NCBI RefSeq assembly: GCF_014356525.2
Contig: NC_052505.1
Location: 46,483,844-46,547,843, forward strand
DNA length: 64,000 bases
Direction of reading: 5' to 3'
Origin: Nilaparvata lugens
Lineage: Eukaryota > Arthropoda > Insecta > Hemiptera > Delphacidae
Part shown: positions 48,601 through 59,631 of the stretch, piece by piece
Layout: each line of letters begins with the position of its first letter
Numbering within the stretch: position 1 is the first letter of the stretch
Notes under the pieces: generated by a model
Told to the model about the DNA's origin: nothing
Seen by the model: the letters and a program-made list of their open reading frames with translations, nothing else
The model's database searches: none
Position numbers and translations under genes: made by a program

Positions 48601-49252
48601 TCTCACATTCAACCATTAACCCTCCAGTACGATGCTACATCAACTATATTATACAATTCTACTCGGTGGAATGGGGGAATTCACAATATTACAAGCAAGA
48701 GTTGATAGTAATGAATATTATTGACACAAAGAAATTTACAAATCTAGGCATGGGAAAGTCAAATTCAAGATAGGTTGTAGATAATTATGTCTGAAGCATT
48801 GTATGAAATAATAACAAAACCCTGAGGGGTTTTGAAGAAAGGAGAGCATTAGCACACAACCGGGTAAGAGAGAGAGAGTGTTAGAGAGTTAGAGAGAGAG
48901 AGTGTGAGAGAGAGAGAGAGCGAGAGAGAGAATGAGAGAGGAAGCAATAGAACTAAATAAGGTTGAGATAAGAGACAATGTCACGCAGGAGTATTGTCCA
49001 CACTTCTACAGTCACACTAAGTTCTAAAAAGAATATTTCAAAGAAAGTACAGTCTTCTCCAAAATTGAAACCAGTTTACTTCCAAGCTATTCTGTCAGCT
49101 TAACTCACATAAGCGTCAAAAGCTGATAGCGACAACCAGAGACTGTTTTCCAGGTAGAGAAATTAGTCACGGACTCGCCCCGCCAAAACAAGACTGATTT
49201 TCAGTGCTAGGATGGATGTGTCTGACTTTGACGGTGGTGTATCCTGACGTCG
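45697..49252 (-). repeat. Right arm of large inverted duplication
   Basis: This is the inverse of 23536-29711 without the 2320-bp insertion. It has three 37-bp tandem units at 45728-45845, poly-C tracts near 46899-46938 (poly-G in the other arm), and an AG microsatellite at 48865-48935. No convincing coding frame. Confidence 0.9.
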
Positions 49253-49547
49253 CCCCGTCGGAGGACTTAAGGTGGCGCGTACCCGATCGTTTTTCGTCTG
49301 TTTGTTTGCTTGTTTGTACCGCAGTTACAGTCGCAGTTATTGTCCGATTTGGATGAAATTTGGTATGCAAGTTCATTGAAACAAGGCGCATAAACGTATG
49401 TGTAACGATTCTTGATAAAACCTCTGGTTTTTTTTGTAATATTTAAAAAACCAAACTATCCTCAATCCAGAAAGAATGTGTTTTCGAAGATACAGCGATT
49501 CATTACCATACTTTTTTGCATCTATTGTTACGAGCACGTGATGGGCG

Positions 49548-49610
49548 AGTCTGTTAGACCGTGGTCTGTCATTCTGTAGGACCCAGGTTCTCGATCCTCG
49601 TTCCTGCCAG
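49548..49610 (+). repeat. tRNA-like SINE head
   Basis: TGGGCGAGTCTGTTAGACCG resembles a pol III A box. About 30 bases on, GGTTCTCGATCCTCG resembles a B box with one extra base. It ends TGCCA then a T run. A clover-leaf could not be drawn with confidence, so a decayed tRNA-derived SINE is more likely than a functional tRNA. Confidence 0.35.
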
Positions 49611-49903
49611 ATTTTTTTTTTGCAGATAATACTAATATTGTTTTATCTTATTCTAATAATATATCATTATAAAATAAATTATTATGACGAGATAGAATAA
49701 TTAAATTGAATCATCTTATTATTATTATTAAATTGATTTAAAAAATTAATTGGATAAATAATTATTTTAAAAAAATCTTTATTTTATTGGAGTCCAATAC
49801 TGCAGTTGTAGAGAAAAATGTGTATGTAAAGGTATAAAGGTAATTTTTTTTCCTTTTTGTGTAGTTGAGAAGTTGATACTGTGGTAATTATTAACATTAA
49901 ATT

Positions 49904-50069
49904 AAAAAGACCAAGAAATTGTCAAAAAACCACAGATTATTGATACTTAGAAATACCGGTTTCGGTAATTACACCATTGTCAATCTCTGATAAACTCTGA
50001 TAATGACCGAAACCGGTCTTTCTGAGTATCAATAAATCTGTGGTTTTTTGACAATTTCTTAGTCTTTTT
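49904..50069. mobile_element. 166-bp foldback/MITE
   Basis: The arms 49904-49966 and 50006-50069 are inverse copies with a few mismatches. They start AAAAAGACCAAGAAATTGTC and end at ACCGGTTTCGGT. The loop is about 40 bp. There is no coding capacity. Confidence 0.85.
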
Positions 50070-51416
50070 CATTTTAAAGGTATGTATTTGATATAAAAGT
50101 ACTCCTTGATAAGTCCGGTGTCCCTTGAAACAGGGTGCAGCACTTCCAATGGAGAAAATAATAGATGACAATCATGGCTAAATCTTCACAAAATACTGTA
50201 CTTACTGTACTGGAAACAGATTGAAAGTTGTAATCATGAGCGAGGTCTACTGTTCGCAGAACTACTAGTTAAAACTATAAGAATTTGTAATTGTTGTAGA
50301 ATGCATGAAAGACTAAAATAAAATAAAATAAAAGTTAAGGATAGAAATATTCGTGTTTAATATAGTAATATGTTCTCGTACTGTGGACTACTTGACAGTA
50401 TTAAATTGTGTCATTGCGGATTATTTGAAATCCACCAATAGAAGAAGATATTTAAATTTTATGCAAATTTAGAATTGGAAGTATCATTGAAAGAGAATAA
50501 GGGAAGACCAACTCCCCACTTGTTTGCCAGAGACCGACCAAGACGCCAACCATCACGAGAGCAATGGACTGATTCCCTTATAAAAATTAATTTTTATTTA
50601 TTGCCAAAGTTTAAATCTTAAACAACTTTTAATAAGTAATAATCCTAACTCAGTGAAGTCGCTCTATGACATGAATTATTAATTTAAAAATCCCCATTGG
50701 AGAGGACGACAGCAGCCCAACAGAAAGGCATAGGACACACGAGGCGAATCCATGCCACATCTTTAAATTTGTGAAAAATCTACGCACGTGAGTTACAGAA
50801 TAATTTCTTGAGAGGGCCCTCAGTGCAACGAATTAATAGAAATTGCATAAAGCTAGCTCGTCGCAGGTTTTACTTAAAAATCAAGCTTGATTTAAACATA
50901 ATTGCGCAAGTAGTACCATAAATAAGGGAAAAGTCCTATTTAGAATACAGATGAGGACTAAATGTTGAATTATATATCACTAGTTGAAATTATTAAATAT
51001 GCTCAGTTAATGTATTTAAATATCAGTATTATTAGCATAAGAAGAATTATATTAGCATAAGAAGCTCAAAAGTTCATAAGATAAATTATTTATCTAACTT
51101 CCACTGACAGCCGAACTTATACCCTGGGAATTTATATTCAAAGTATCTAATATTATTGGAATATTGAATTATAAAATTCTAATTCGATAAGCAGAAGCGA
51201 GTCGAATAATTGATCTATAGAAATCTGTAAAATGTATGCTGATATAAAAATTATGAAAGTTATTAGTTGATGCTATTAAGCAGAATAAGAGCTTTAATTG
51301 AGCCATCTGGGATATTTTTCTTGTGTATTTTATCATATTGTATTTACTTTTATTGTTTCGTATAATTATTATTTTTTGCTCGTTGATTTCATTGTAATTA
51401 TATATTTATTGATTGA

Positions 51417-52612
51417 ATGGTGTATCATTCATTTTTAATCCTGTCTTCATGCATGACCAATCTTGTACTAGTATTTTTATTTATTATTATTATTATTGGC
51501 AAATTAATAGAACTATCAACCAACTATATTCTTCATCGAATGAGTTGGATAAATCAGCGATATACAGTATCGATCACTAAATCTTCAGAAATAATACGTT
51601 CTCAAGATTTATTAAAATGGTTCAACCTAATCACTGAATTCAAATTGACTGAAATACAGGGTCATAGTATTAAGTCGAAGCAGTATTACAACCTCTTCAA
51701 CATCTATAATATTGTGGAGCCAGTCAATACAGCGGTAAAGATTGCCGATTGATGAAGCAGCAGCAGTTTGCAGCAATTGATAGCAGAATTTGGTAAAGCT
51801 CCTCGAAGAGCTGGTAAGAACCATATGGTATTCTTATTTCAGGAGGCGCCAAAATATGAAAAATATTCAAATTTCACATGCTCTACCGACAGATTGCCAG
51901 CTGGGCACATGTAGGTCAAATACGGCTTCACAAATATTAAGAGAATTAATTCTAACAACAATATTTTGAATAAAATTACAAATGAAACTTTGGATTCAAT
52001 TGAAAAACTTCAAATTGTAAATTTTATTTCTGTAACTTTAGTGCTTTTGGATGATGAAATTAACGACATAATTGATTCAATTTTGTATTGTGAAAATGAA
52101 AAGCTTCACCCTTCCATATTATCACAAAAAGATTTGTACTTAATTGTAAATAATAAGAATTATTCTTTAGCCAGTAATGATATGAAAGTGTTGTCGGAGA
52201 TAAGCAAAGCTACATGCATATTGTCGAAAAGTCTATTAACTTTTATCATTCATATTCCTAAGCTCAATGTGATTTTTGATGGGTACGATTTACTCTCATA
52301 TCCTACCTGTTAAAAATGGTTCGAAAGTATTCACAATGAAATAAACTGATGATGTTTTATCTGTTTCGAAAGATAACAAAATTTGGAAATTGTATAATTG
52401 TATGGACTTCTCAAATAATTCTTTTTGTAAAGATTCTAAAATTGTAACTGACGAATGAATTTTATCATTATTCCATAATGAACCTTTACAAAAATTGTTT
52501 GTGTAGTGATGTTGATAATCCAAAGATTATTCATGCTTTAACTTAATTAATTGAGATTTTTGGTAATTCATAGCTTTTAGTAATTTTTGGAAGTTCGTGG
52601 GCGAACTTGAAT
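51417..52612 (+). pseudogene. Errantivirus-type envelope relic
   Basis: Frames at 51417-51752 and 51966-52313 are separated by stops. The second contains a helix-rich stretch followed by LHPSILSQKDLYLI and later LLTFIIHIPKL, the pattern found in the fusion-protein-like env of insect gypsy/errantiviruses. Env would mediate membrane fusion and spread between cells. Here several stops and frame changes between 51750 and 52612 make it non-functional. Placement just before a polypurine tract and LTR start supports the call. It is an old endogenous copy, and the family assignment is by pattern only. Confidence 0.5.
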
Positions 52613-52820
52613 TTTAGGAGGGAGGAGTTATGTAGATCAATAGTGTAATTAGTCATTAGTAATCACTTTTCGATTTGCTTTGTCTTTATTGTCATGAGCC
52701 GCTTGGAGCGCCCGGACCGTCAGTCGGTGCTCAGCTCTCGTTGTGTTAACATCATATTATTCAATAAAAATAATTTTTTAAAAACTGAATTCAATGTTAT
52801 TTAAATCTATCTTAAGAAGT
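52613..52820 (+). mobile_element. Polypurine tract and LTR (errantivirus-type)
   Basis: TTTTAGGAGGGAGG precedes AGTTATGTAGATCAATAGTG at 52626. AGTTA-type LTR starts after a purine run are typical of errantiviruses. An AATAAA occurs at 52764. The first 45 bp recur at 10730-10774. The right boundary near 52820 is set by the start of Harbinger-like sequence. Confidence 0.5.
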
Positions 52821-53590
52821 ATTTACCTGCGAGTAATGCAAGAAAGGCAAGCATATACTTGTAGCGCCACACATCAGGCTACTAGACATCATATCATGTT
52901 GTTACTTGTCTGTTTTCGCCACTAAACGCCGATTGCACGTGAGTGCAATCTATAGCACCAACGACAGTCGGAATGCGAAATTTTGAAGCCCAATCTGTCA
53001 CAGCCTGATCCATATCTTCCTTCAATAGTGCGTGGAAATTTAATCCAATCTTCAGACTTTGACTCTATTTTATCCAAAACACTGGAAAATATTCTGCTGA
53101 CGGTACTTCTTTTAACCCCCATGTCGTTGGCAAAACCACTTTGGAATCCTGGATCACTAAGGTATCTCAGAAAAATTTCCATCTTTTTCCGTGCAGTTAA
53201 TCCTCCACCCATTTCATCAGTGTTTTCATCAAGAAAGGGCGAAGTGAGAAAATCTACGTTTTCGCTCTCAAACCGTAATAGGGACTTATATCACGCCGGT
53301 CTCTATAACGTTACACACCACGCAGGTTCATAAATGCAGCCACCTCTCGTGTACAAATACGACTGCAAGTCTGGGGTCGGGTCGACTTGCGAATGGACGA
53401 GTATTTACTTGCTACAGAAGTATTTACTTGCGTTTATTCACACCAAAATTGGCATTTTTTCGGGGGTTTACTAGCCTCTCAAGTATTTACTCGCGATTAA
53501 GAGTAAATACTTGTTTTATTCACTTCAATTTTGGCGTTTACTTGTCATTCAAGTATTTACTTGTCCTACTCGTTTTTATTCACACCGCCC
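52821..53590 (-). mobile_element. PIF/Harbinger element remnant
   Basis: The right end (53567-53590) is the inverse of GGGCGGTGTGAATAAAAACG. Subterminal 'aagtatttacttgcg' words recur near 53408, 53480, 53550 and, in altered form, at 52821. A partial transposase lies inside. The opposite terminus is not adjacent, and a matching one occurs at 10588. Confidence 0.75.
52920..53292 (-). pseudogene. PIF/Harbinger transposase N-terminal fragment
   Basis: Reading leftward the frame contains GLTARKKMEIFLRYLSDPGF, then SGFANDMGVKRSTVSRIFSS (a helix-turn-helix-like region), then WIKFP. After one frameshift near 53018-53030 it reads IPTVVGAIDCTHV, which includes the first catalytic Asp of the Harbinger DDE domain. 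The rest of the enzyme is missing. Open sequence extends upstream of the first ATG at 53212 to about 53290, so the true start may lie there or in another exon. Confidence 0.85.
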
Positions 53591-55814
53591 AATATAAGTA
53601 TCGTATTGCCAGTCTACACATGACACTACCCATTAACCGCTTGTGGCCTTTCTCAAGTTACTGTCCCTGATGCAACTAATTGTATAATGTGTCCTTGGTC
53701 ACATTACAAGTCCTCCCATTCATATCACCTGCTTATCCTTTTTGTTATTCCAAATAATGAATCGCTTACTGGACTGATATCCCGCAAAATCGCTCATTGC
53801 ACGTAACCATTGTGAGTTATTGTGGATGCTGTTTTGATACTAAAGATTATTGAACAATATAGAAGTTGGAAAGGAAAATGAGAAGTTTGTCATGAAAATT
53901 GAAGCCATCAAAACCTTGGTGTATTGGAAAAAACTTCTTGCTACAACCTTCTCTTGTCGTTATAGCTTGAGAAGAAACATGTTTGAAATGCATACTCTAT
54001 ACAAGTTACGGTTCATACTGTATACAAGTGATTTATCTATCTATCCACCCAACTAACTTATATCATTGGAACTCTCTCACAGATCTTAAGCTTTGAAGCT
54101 TGAAGAGTATTCAAGTAGGGATCAGGATTCTCACACTATAAAAACATTATAATACTATAAGAAACTTAATTCAGTTACTGAATTCCATTCTACATCGAGA
54201 CTTATTGTAGTTAAAAAGGGATTTTATAGTATGTGGAAATAAAAAAAGGGGATTCATATTGATTTGATTCGAAGCAGTTTGTTTGAAGACTTGCCCAGTC
54301 GAGCGCATCTTACAGCACAATCAAGTTCATGTCGGTACCAACCCCCCCCCCCCCATTACACAAACAATAAAATAATTTATTCATGACTTGAAAGAGTTAT
54401 ATAATAATAAAATATAAAATTCAACATCAGCCTCTTCGAAGAGTATTTTGAAGGTTTTTAATAAAGTATTATTGTCTTGATCTCGAAAAGAACAGAAACG
54501 CTTTCCTTTATCCAGTTCTAAACGGGTTTATTATTTCAAATTCCAGTAGATTTCTATGACTATGACGTCAAATATGTTGCCTTGGTTCATTACCGACTCA
54601 GTGCTATGCATTTTCTGTGTTTGGTAGGCTATTCTCGTATTGTGCCAAAACTTGCCTCAGAATTTCTGGTGTAGGCTCATGCGACTGAGCAGCAATCCTG
54701 TTGAGAAGACCTCTTACATAATCCATAATGTACATCACTTCAACAGACCAGTTCTCCAATTGGAGGTCAGTGTCAAGTTGTCCAAATAGATAAATAACGG
54801 CTACTATACTGAATTCATTGTGACTAGCCTACTATGTTGAGCTTTAGTACAACAAAGATATTCAATCTTAAACAATAATTTTTATGAAACGCTAAATTAA
54901 TGTGAATCGCTCTTTAATGAATTCGTATTATATTTCTTTTTTCACAGTTAATTATTATCAATATCAATATTGATGTAACATACTGTACTCAGCCTATTTG
55001 GACATGATTAAGTAGCATTGTAGTGAAACCATGGTATATGGTAGTATATATGGTTAATACCATGGTACATGGTAGTAGGCTACTCCCGCAAACATCTGAA
55101 GATATAATTTCGCTGCTGGTAAAATCTCAGCAACAATAGTTCTACTATGTTGAACTGTATAGAATATTTTTGTTGAATGTGGAGAACATATATAGGCCTA
55201 TCATATCTCAATATTGTATATTCAATGTACATTCTATGAATATTATATGAATAGGCTGATAATGTTTCTTCTCTAAAGTAAATTACATGTCAAAATCCCA
55301 AAAGAATGGCAAATATAATCTAATAGGCTGAAACTCTGAAACACAAAATATCATGCGAATGAAACACACATGAAGTACCGTAATTTACAATAGAATTTTC
55401 AATCTGTATTCATTCATGAATATCATTGTGAATATATTACTGTTAAAATTATATCACGAAATAATTATCAAATAGTATAGAATGCAGTTCACTCTATACC
55501 ACAGAAAAATAAAGATTGTCTATTCTATCTGGGTCTTATGCAAAATAATGGATTACTCAAAATGAAATATTTTGTGATGGTGATTTCAATATTCCATATT
55601 TGATAGATTTGTTGCCTTTGATTGATTTCTACCAATCAAAATATCAGGGAAGTAGAAACATTTATATTTTTCAGCTCTCTTGAAAATTGTCACTTTATAA
55701 TGTAATGTGAAGGATAGTGAATTATAATACAATAGAGGGCTGTAGAAAGCGAAATAAAATGTGGCAGGATCTGTAATATGTTGTTTGATTCAGCTGTAAA
55801 GCTTGCATTTCAAG
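53591..55814. other. AT-rich DNA, no gene recognised
   Basis: Contains a poly-C run at about 54341-54353 and 'taggcct'-type words. No frame above background and no clear repeat copy were found. Confidence 0.5.
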
Positions 55815-56497
55815 AGTTAAATATCGGGGCACCGAGCTTCGCCACTACCTCCGTAAACAAAGCCATAGTGCATGACAGGTGGTTGATGGTAACGTCAGCA
55901 CGAGTAGGGTTCCTACACCAATAAAACCACTACCTAGCTGATTTATAGATCAGTTGAAATCAACAAATTTTGATTGGTCTAGGAGCTCTACCTGTGCTGA
56001 CGTCACCAGAATGCACTATGGCTTTGTTTACGGAGGTAGTGGCTTCGCTCATTATTTTTATTTATTGATAAACAGAACACAATTAATTCTTCAAAATGAT
56101 CGTGTTTATATTTTACAGCTGGCTATACGTCAGCTTATGAATTTCCGGGATGAGATATTTTGATTTTACACATACCGAGTGCGTCTCACTCACTTTTTTA
56201 TTATCCACAGACGACGAAAGTCTCAGCTGTTTTTCCAAGGATGCATGTCGTTCAGCGTGTTTTCCCAGGAATGAGACCTAGTGCAATGGAATTTTTATAT
56301 CATAAGCCTGCTATGTTCCAAATTTCGTGAAAATCGTTAGAGTAGTTTTTGAAAGCCGTTGGACATAAATAACCATAAATAAATATAAATAACCAAATTT
56401 AAAAAAATGAATATAAATAGCCAAATATAAAAAAATATATAAATAACCAAGTATAAAAATATATACAGAAATTGCTCGCTTAATATAATAGGATTAT
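55815..56497 (-). repeat. Dispersed repeat family A, minus copy, split by a MITE
   Basis: This is the inverse of the family at 9683-10470. It starts at the TATTATATTAAGCGAGC word beside the LINE 3' end and finishes with 'gaagctcggtgccccgatatt' near 55818. The MITE at 55843-56041 lies inside its terminal 'gagcttcgctc' word. Confidence 0.7.
55843..56041. mobile_element. 199-bp MITE, 7-bp target duplication
   Basis: Perfect 31-bp terminal inverted repeats start CACTACCTCCGTAAACAAAG. Flanks are GCTTCGC at 55836-55842 and 56042-56048. No coding capacity. The 7-bp duplication and CA start leave the superfamily open (P-like or hAT-like). Confidence 0.9.
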
Positions 56498-56515
56498 ATT
56501 CACATCAATTATCAT

Positions 56516-59395
56516 CTAATTAATCAGTAATAATTCTTCACCTAGACAATTTATTATTCTATGGCAATAGAAGGACAATTGGTGTTTGCAAGATGTAAGT
56601 CTAGTGAATAGGTTATTGTAGGTATTGAAAACATTTGGACGTATTAGATATGGTGTATTACGAGTAGTGAATTTGTCTTTGTTTTTATTAATGTACAGAA
56701 TTGCGTTAGTTACGTATGTTTGTCTCAATGTTGGTAAATCAATTTCTTTAAATAGTAGTCTACTAGGGTACATTCTCGGTCTTCCCAGGGCTGCTCTGAT
56801 AATATGTTTCTGTAGAACAAAAAGTTTATTGAAGTGAGTATCCTGAGCTGCCCCCCATGCCTCAATGCTATATTGAAATAAAGAGTGTGCATAAGCAAAA
56901 TAAATGTTTCTAATAATACTTGGATGTTTAATTTTATTGATTTTGTAGAAAATATAAGTCAGATATTTTAATTTTGAGCAAAGGTGAAGTATATGTGCAT
57001 TCCATTTCAAGTTTTGATCTATAATTATACCTAAGTATTTAATTGTTTCAACTTTTTCTATAACTTTGCAAGAGCAGTCCACAGAGACTTCATTATGGTT
57101 ATGCATTTTTAGCTGTAATCTATTGGGAGGTTGTCCGCTATTATTTGGTGAGAATGCAATAAATTTTGTTTTGTCTACATTCAAAGTGAGAATGTGAGTT
57201 TGTAACCAGTAGTTCGTGATTGACAGCCCTCTATTTGCATTATCATAAGCTTCGTTCCATGATTCCCCTGTGAAAATTAATGCTGTATCATCTGCAAATG
57301 ATACTATATTGCAATTTGGTATATTTAGCTTATATAAATCATTTACATAAATCAAGAATAATAGAGGTGAAAGTACCGTTCCTTGTGGAAGTCCAAATTC
57401 TGAGGTGTGTCTACTGTCAGTTTTTTTGTTAAGGGTGAGGATCTGCTTCCTGTTCGCGAGGTATGAAGCAAAAAGGTTTTTTGCTGCACCTCTAACACCA
57501 CAATTTTCTAATTTATTTAACAATATTATGTGTGGAATGGTATCGAATGCTTTTGCAAGATCCAAAAACACTGATATTGTCTTTTTATTATCATTGAAAT
57601 TACTGCTTATAATTCCGGTTAAGTGAAGAATTGCATTTTTTGTTGATTTTCCCGCCTGGAATCCATACTGAAATTTTTCTATAAAATTATTTTTATTTAG
57701 AAAGTTCAAAAGCCTCATTTTTAGTATTTTTTCAATTATTTTTGAAATATTAGTAAGAAGACTAATAGGTCGGTAGTTCTCAGGTTTTGACAGATCACCA
57801 GATTTGGGAATTGGTTTGATCACAGCAATTTCGAAAATTTCGAGGAATACACCATTAATAAAGCATTTGTTAAATATGAATTCTAGAGGATGTACAATGA
57901 AGTTGGAGATTTTTTTAAGACAAGTTCCTGTTATTTCGTCATATCCGGGTGAAGAGTTATTACCAAGAGTAGATATTATTTGTTCTATTTCAATTGTATT
58001 TGTTGAATGAATGAAAAAACTGTTTTTTGGGGGTTCTGATAGCGGAGGAGGGATGATTATAGCAGCATTTGGGCCATTTTCATTCAATATTTTATCTGCA
58101 TATTTATGACCCACATTAGCGAAATGTGAATTCAGTACTTCTGGCTCTAAGTTTGGTTCCCTACGTTCGTTTTTAACACCAATTATTTCTCTAATGTAAT
58201 GCCATGTTTTTTTATTATTTCCCTTGGCCTCATCAAACTTGCCATCAAAGTAATTTATTTTTGTCTGTTTGATTAATTTATTTAACTTGTTCCTATAATT
58301 CTTGTATTCTTCTTTCAGTCTGTTATTGAAAGGTTCTTTTATTAGTTTACAGTGCATCTTATCTCGTTTTCTTATACAACTCAAGATTCCATCAGTCATC
58401 CATGATTTCAAATGCGTTTTCCTATGACTTATATTAATTTTTTTTGTGTTATTTGTAATGTGACCATTCAATGTTTTTATAAAATTTTCAGCTAAGATAT
58501 TCACATCATTACAGTTAGATAGAAGAATGTTGCTCCAAGTCTCATTTTCAAGAGAAGAAGAAAGATTTGTATAATTTATTATTGATTTTGTTTTATTAAA
58601 TGCACTATTATTGTTACTTCTCAATTTATTATGCCCTATGTGTATGGATGTACAGTAGTGATCGGTAATAGAAGTTTTCAAGACTGTACCAATTATATCA
58701 CCAGTATTTGTGTTACAATTTTTGAAAAATATGTGGTCAATACAAGTACTACTCTCACCCAACTCTCTCGTAGGCTTATTTACAAAAGATTTAAATCCAT
58801 TTAGATGCATAACGCTAAGATATTCACTTGACACATTTCCAACCTCCAATATGTTTAAATTCATATCTCCAACAATAATTACATTTCTATCCGTATCAAA
58901 ATTGGTCAATGCTGCATCTAAACTATTTATAAAATCAAAAACGTTTAAAGAAGGAGAACGATAGATGGATATTAGGGTATAATTCTTACTGTCTACCTTG
59001 AAATCAATAAACATTGAAGTTGAGTAACCTATAATATCTTCTGATATATGAAATTCAATATTTCTATCCACAAACACACATATTCCATCACTTCTAGTAT
59101 ATCTACCACACTTTGAAACCATCTGATAACCTTCTATATTATAATTGCAAAATTGGTCATCAGTAATCCATGTTTCAGTTAAAACAATAAATTGAAATCG
59201 GACTCTGCTTTCCTTCAGGTAGCAAAGCAGTTGATCAAAATTTTTGTTTATACTTCGTATATTCATATGCAATACATTTAAGAATAATGATGAAGTTAGT
59301 GCATATTGTCTTGGTTCATAGTCAAAAAAGTTATCTATTTCAATTGTATCATAGCATTCAAAATCAATTTCATCTAATTCATCTGCAAATGGCAT
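56516..59395 (-). CDS. LINE ORF2: APE endonuclease and reverse transcriptase
   Basis: This 959-residue protein would nick target DNA and reverse-transcribe the element RNA. Residues about 38-255 are an AP-endonuclease-like domain (LNVLHMNIRSINKN, VLTETWITDDQF, IIVGDMNLNILE, STCIDHIFF, ITDHYCTSIH). Residues about 480-760 are the reverse transcriptase: NYRPISLLTNISKI, FQYGFQAGKST, VFLDLAKAFDTI with the first catalytic Asp, GLPQGTVLSPLLF, SFADDTALI with the catalytic Asp pair, and VETIKYLGIIID. The C-terminus has the helical, His-rich stretch usual in the group. No RNase H was seen. The ATG at 59395 is used because the frame upstream is short. All catalytic motifs are intact. Confidence 0.95.
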   Translation of the reverse strand: MPFADELDEIDFECYDTIEIDNFFDYEPRQYALTSSLFLNVLHMNIRSINKNFDQLLCYLKESRVRFQFIVLTETWITDDQFCNYNIEGYQMVSKCGRYTRSDGICVFVDRNIEFHISEDIIGYSTSMFIDFKVDSKNYTLISIYRSPSLNVFDFINSLDAALTNFDTDRNVIIVGDMNLNILEVGNVSSEYLSVMHLNGFKSFVNKPTRELGESSTCIDHIFFKNCNTNTGDIIGTVLKTSITDHYCTSIHIGHNKLRSNNNSAFNKTKSIINYTNLSSSLENETWSNILLSNCNDVNILAENFIKTLNGHITNNTKKINISHRKTHLKSWMTDGILSCIRKRDKMHCKLIKEPFNNRLKEEYKNYRNKLNKLIKQTKINYFDGKFDEAKGNNKKTWHYIREIIGVKNERREPNLEPEVLNSHFANVGHKYADKILNENGPNAAIIIPPPLSEPPKNSFFIHSTNTIEIEQIISTLGNNSSPGYDEITGTCLKKISNFIVHPLEFIFNKCFINGVFLEIFEIAVIKPIPKSGDLSKPENYRPISLLTNISKIIEKILKMRLLNFLNKNNFIEKFQYGFQAGKSTKNAILHLTGIISSNFNDNKKTISVFLDLAKAFDTIPHIILLNKLENCGVRGAAKNLFASYLANRKQILTLNKKTDSRHTSEFGLPQGTVLSPLLFLIYVNDLYKLNIPNCNIVSFADDTALIFTGESWNEAYDNANRGLSITNYWLQTHILTLNVDKTKFIAFSPNNSGQPPNRLQLKMHNHNEVSVDCSCKVIEKVETIKYLGIIIDQNLKWNAHILHLCSKLKYLTYIFYKINKIKHPSIIRNIYFAYAHSLFQYSIEAWGAAQDTHFNKLFVLQKHIIRAALGRPRMYPSRLLFKEIDLPTLRQTYVTNAILYINKNKDKFTTRNTPYLIRPNVFNTYNNLFTRLTSCKHQLSFYCHRIINCLGEELLLIN

Positions 59396-59631
59396 TTAAT
59401 AAAAGTGAGAAAAAAAAATAAAAATCAATAAGTGAAAATTAAATTAAATTATTAGAAAAATAAAACAATAAACAAATCGAGTCTTACCTGTAGACTCCTA
59501 TCAACTAATTAATATTATAAAGGTATTCTCTATGTATGTTTATACTGAAAGAACTAAGATAAAATAAACAATACTTTTTGTATGAGATTCCTATCATGTA
59601 TATTATGTACAATAACAAATGCAACTACTGA

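Larger units (their letters stand above)
49253..51416. other. Repeat-derived non-coding DNA
   Basis: 49260-49440 contains 'tttttcgtctgtttgtttgc' and 'ttggatgaaatttggtatgc', words typical of insect interspersed repeats. A tRNA-like SINE head and a 166-bp foldback are listed separately. Around 50690-50825 a leader-like layout (GAGAGGACGACAGCAG, then CACGTGAGTT, then AGGGCCCT) resembles that near 2240-2345. No protein is recognised. Confidence 0.4.

Noticed and set aside
49548..49610. Functional tRNA gene
   Set aside because: The B box has an extra base, no clean acceptor stem could be paired, and a T-rich tail fits a decayed SINE better.
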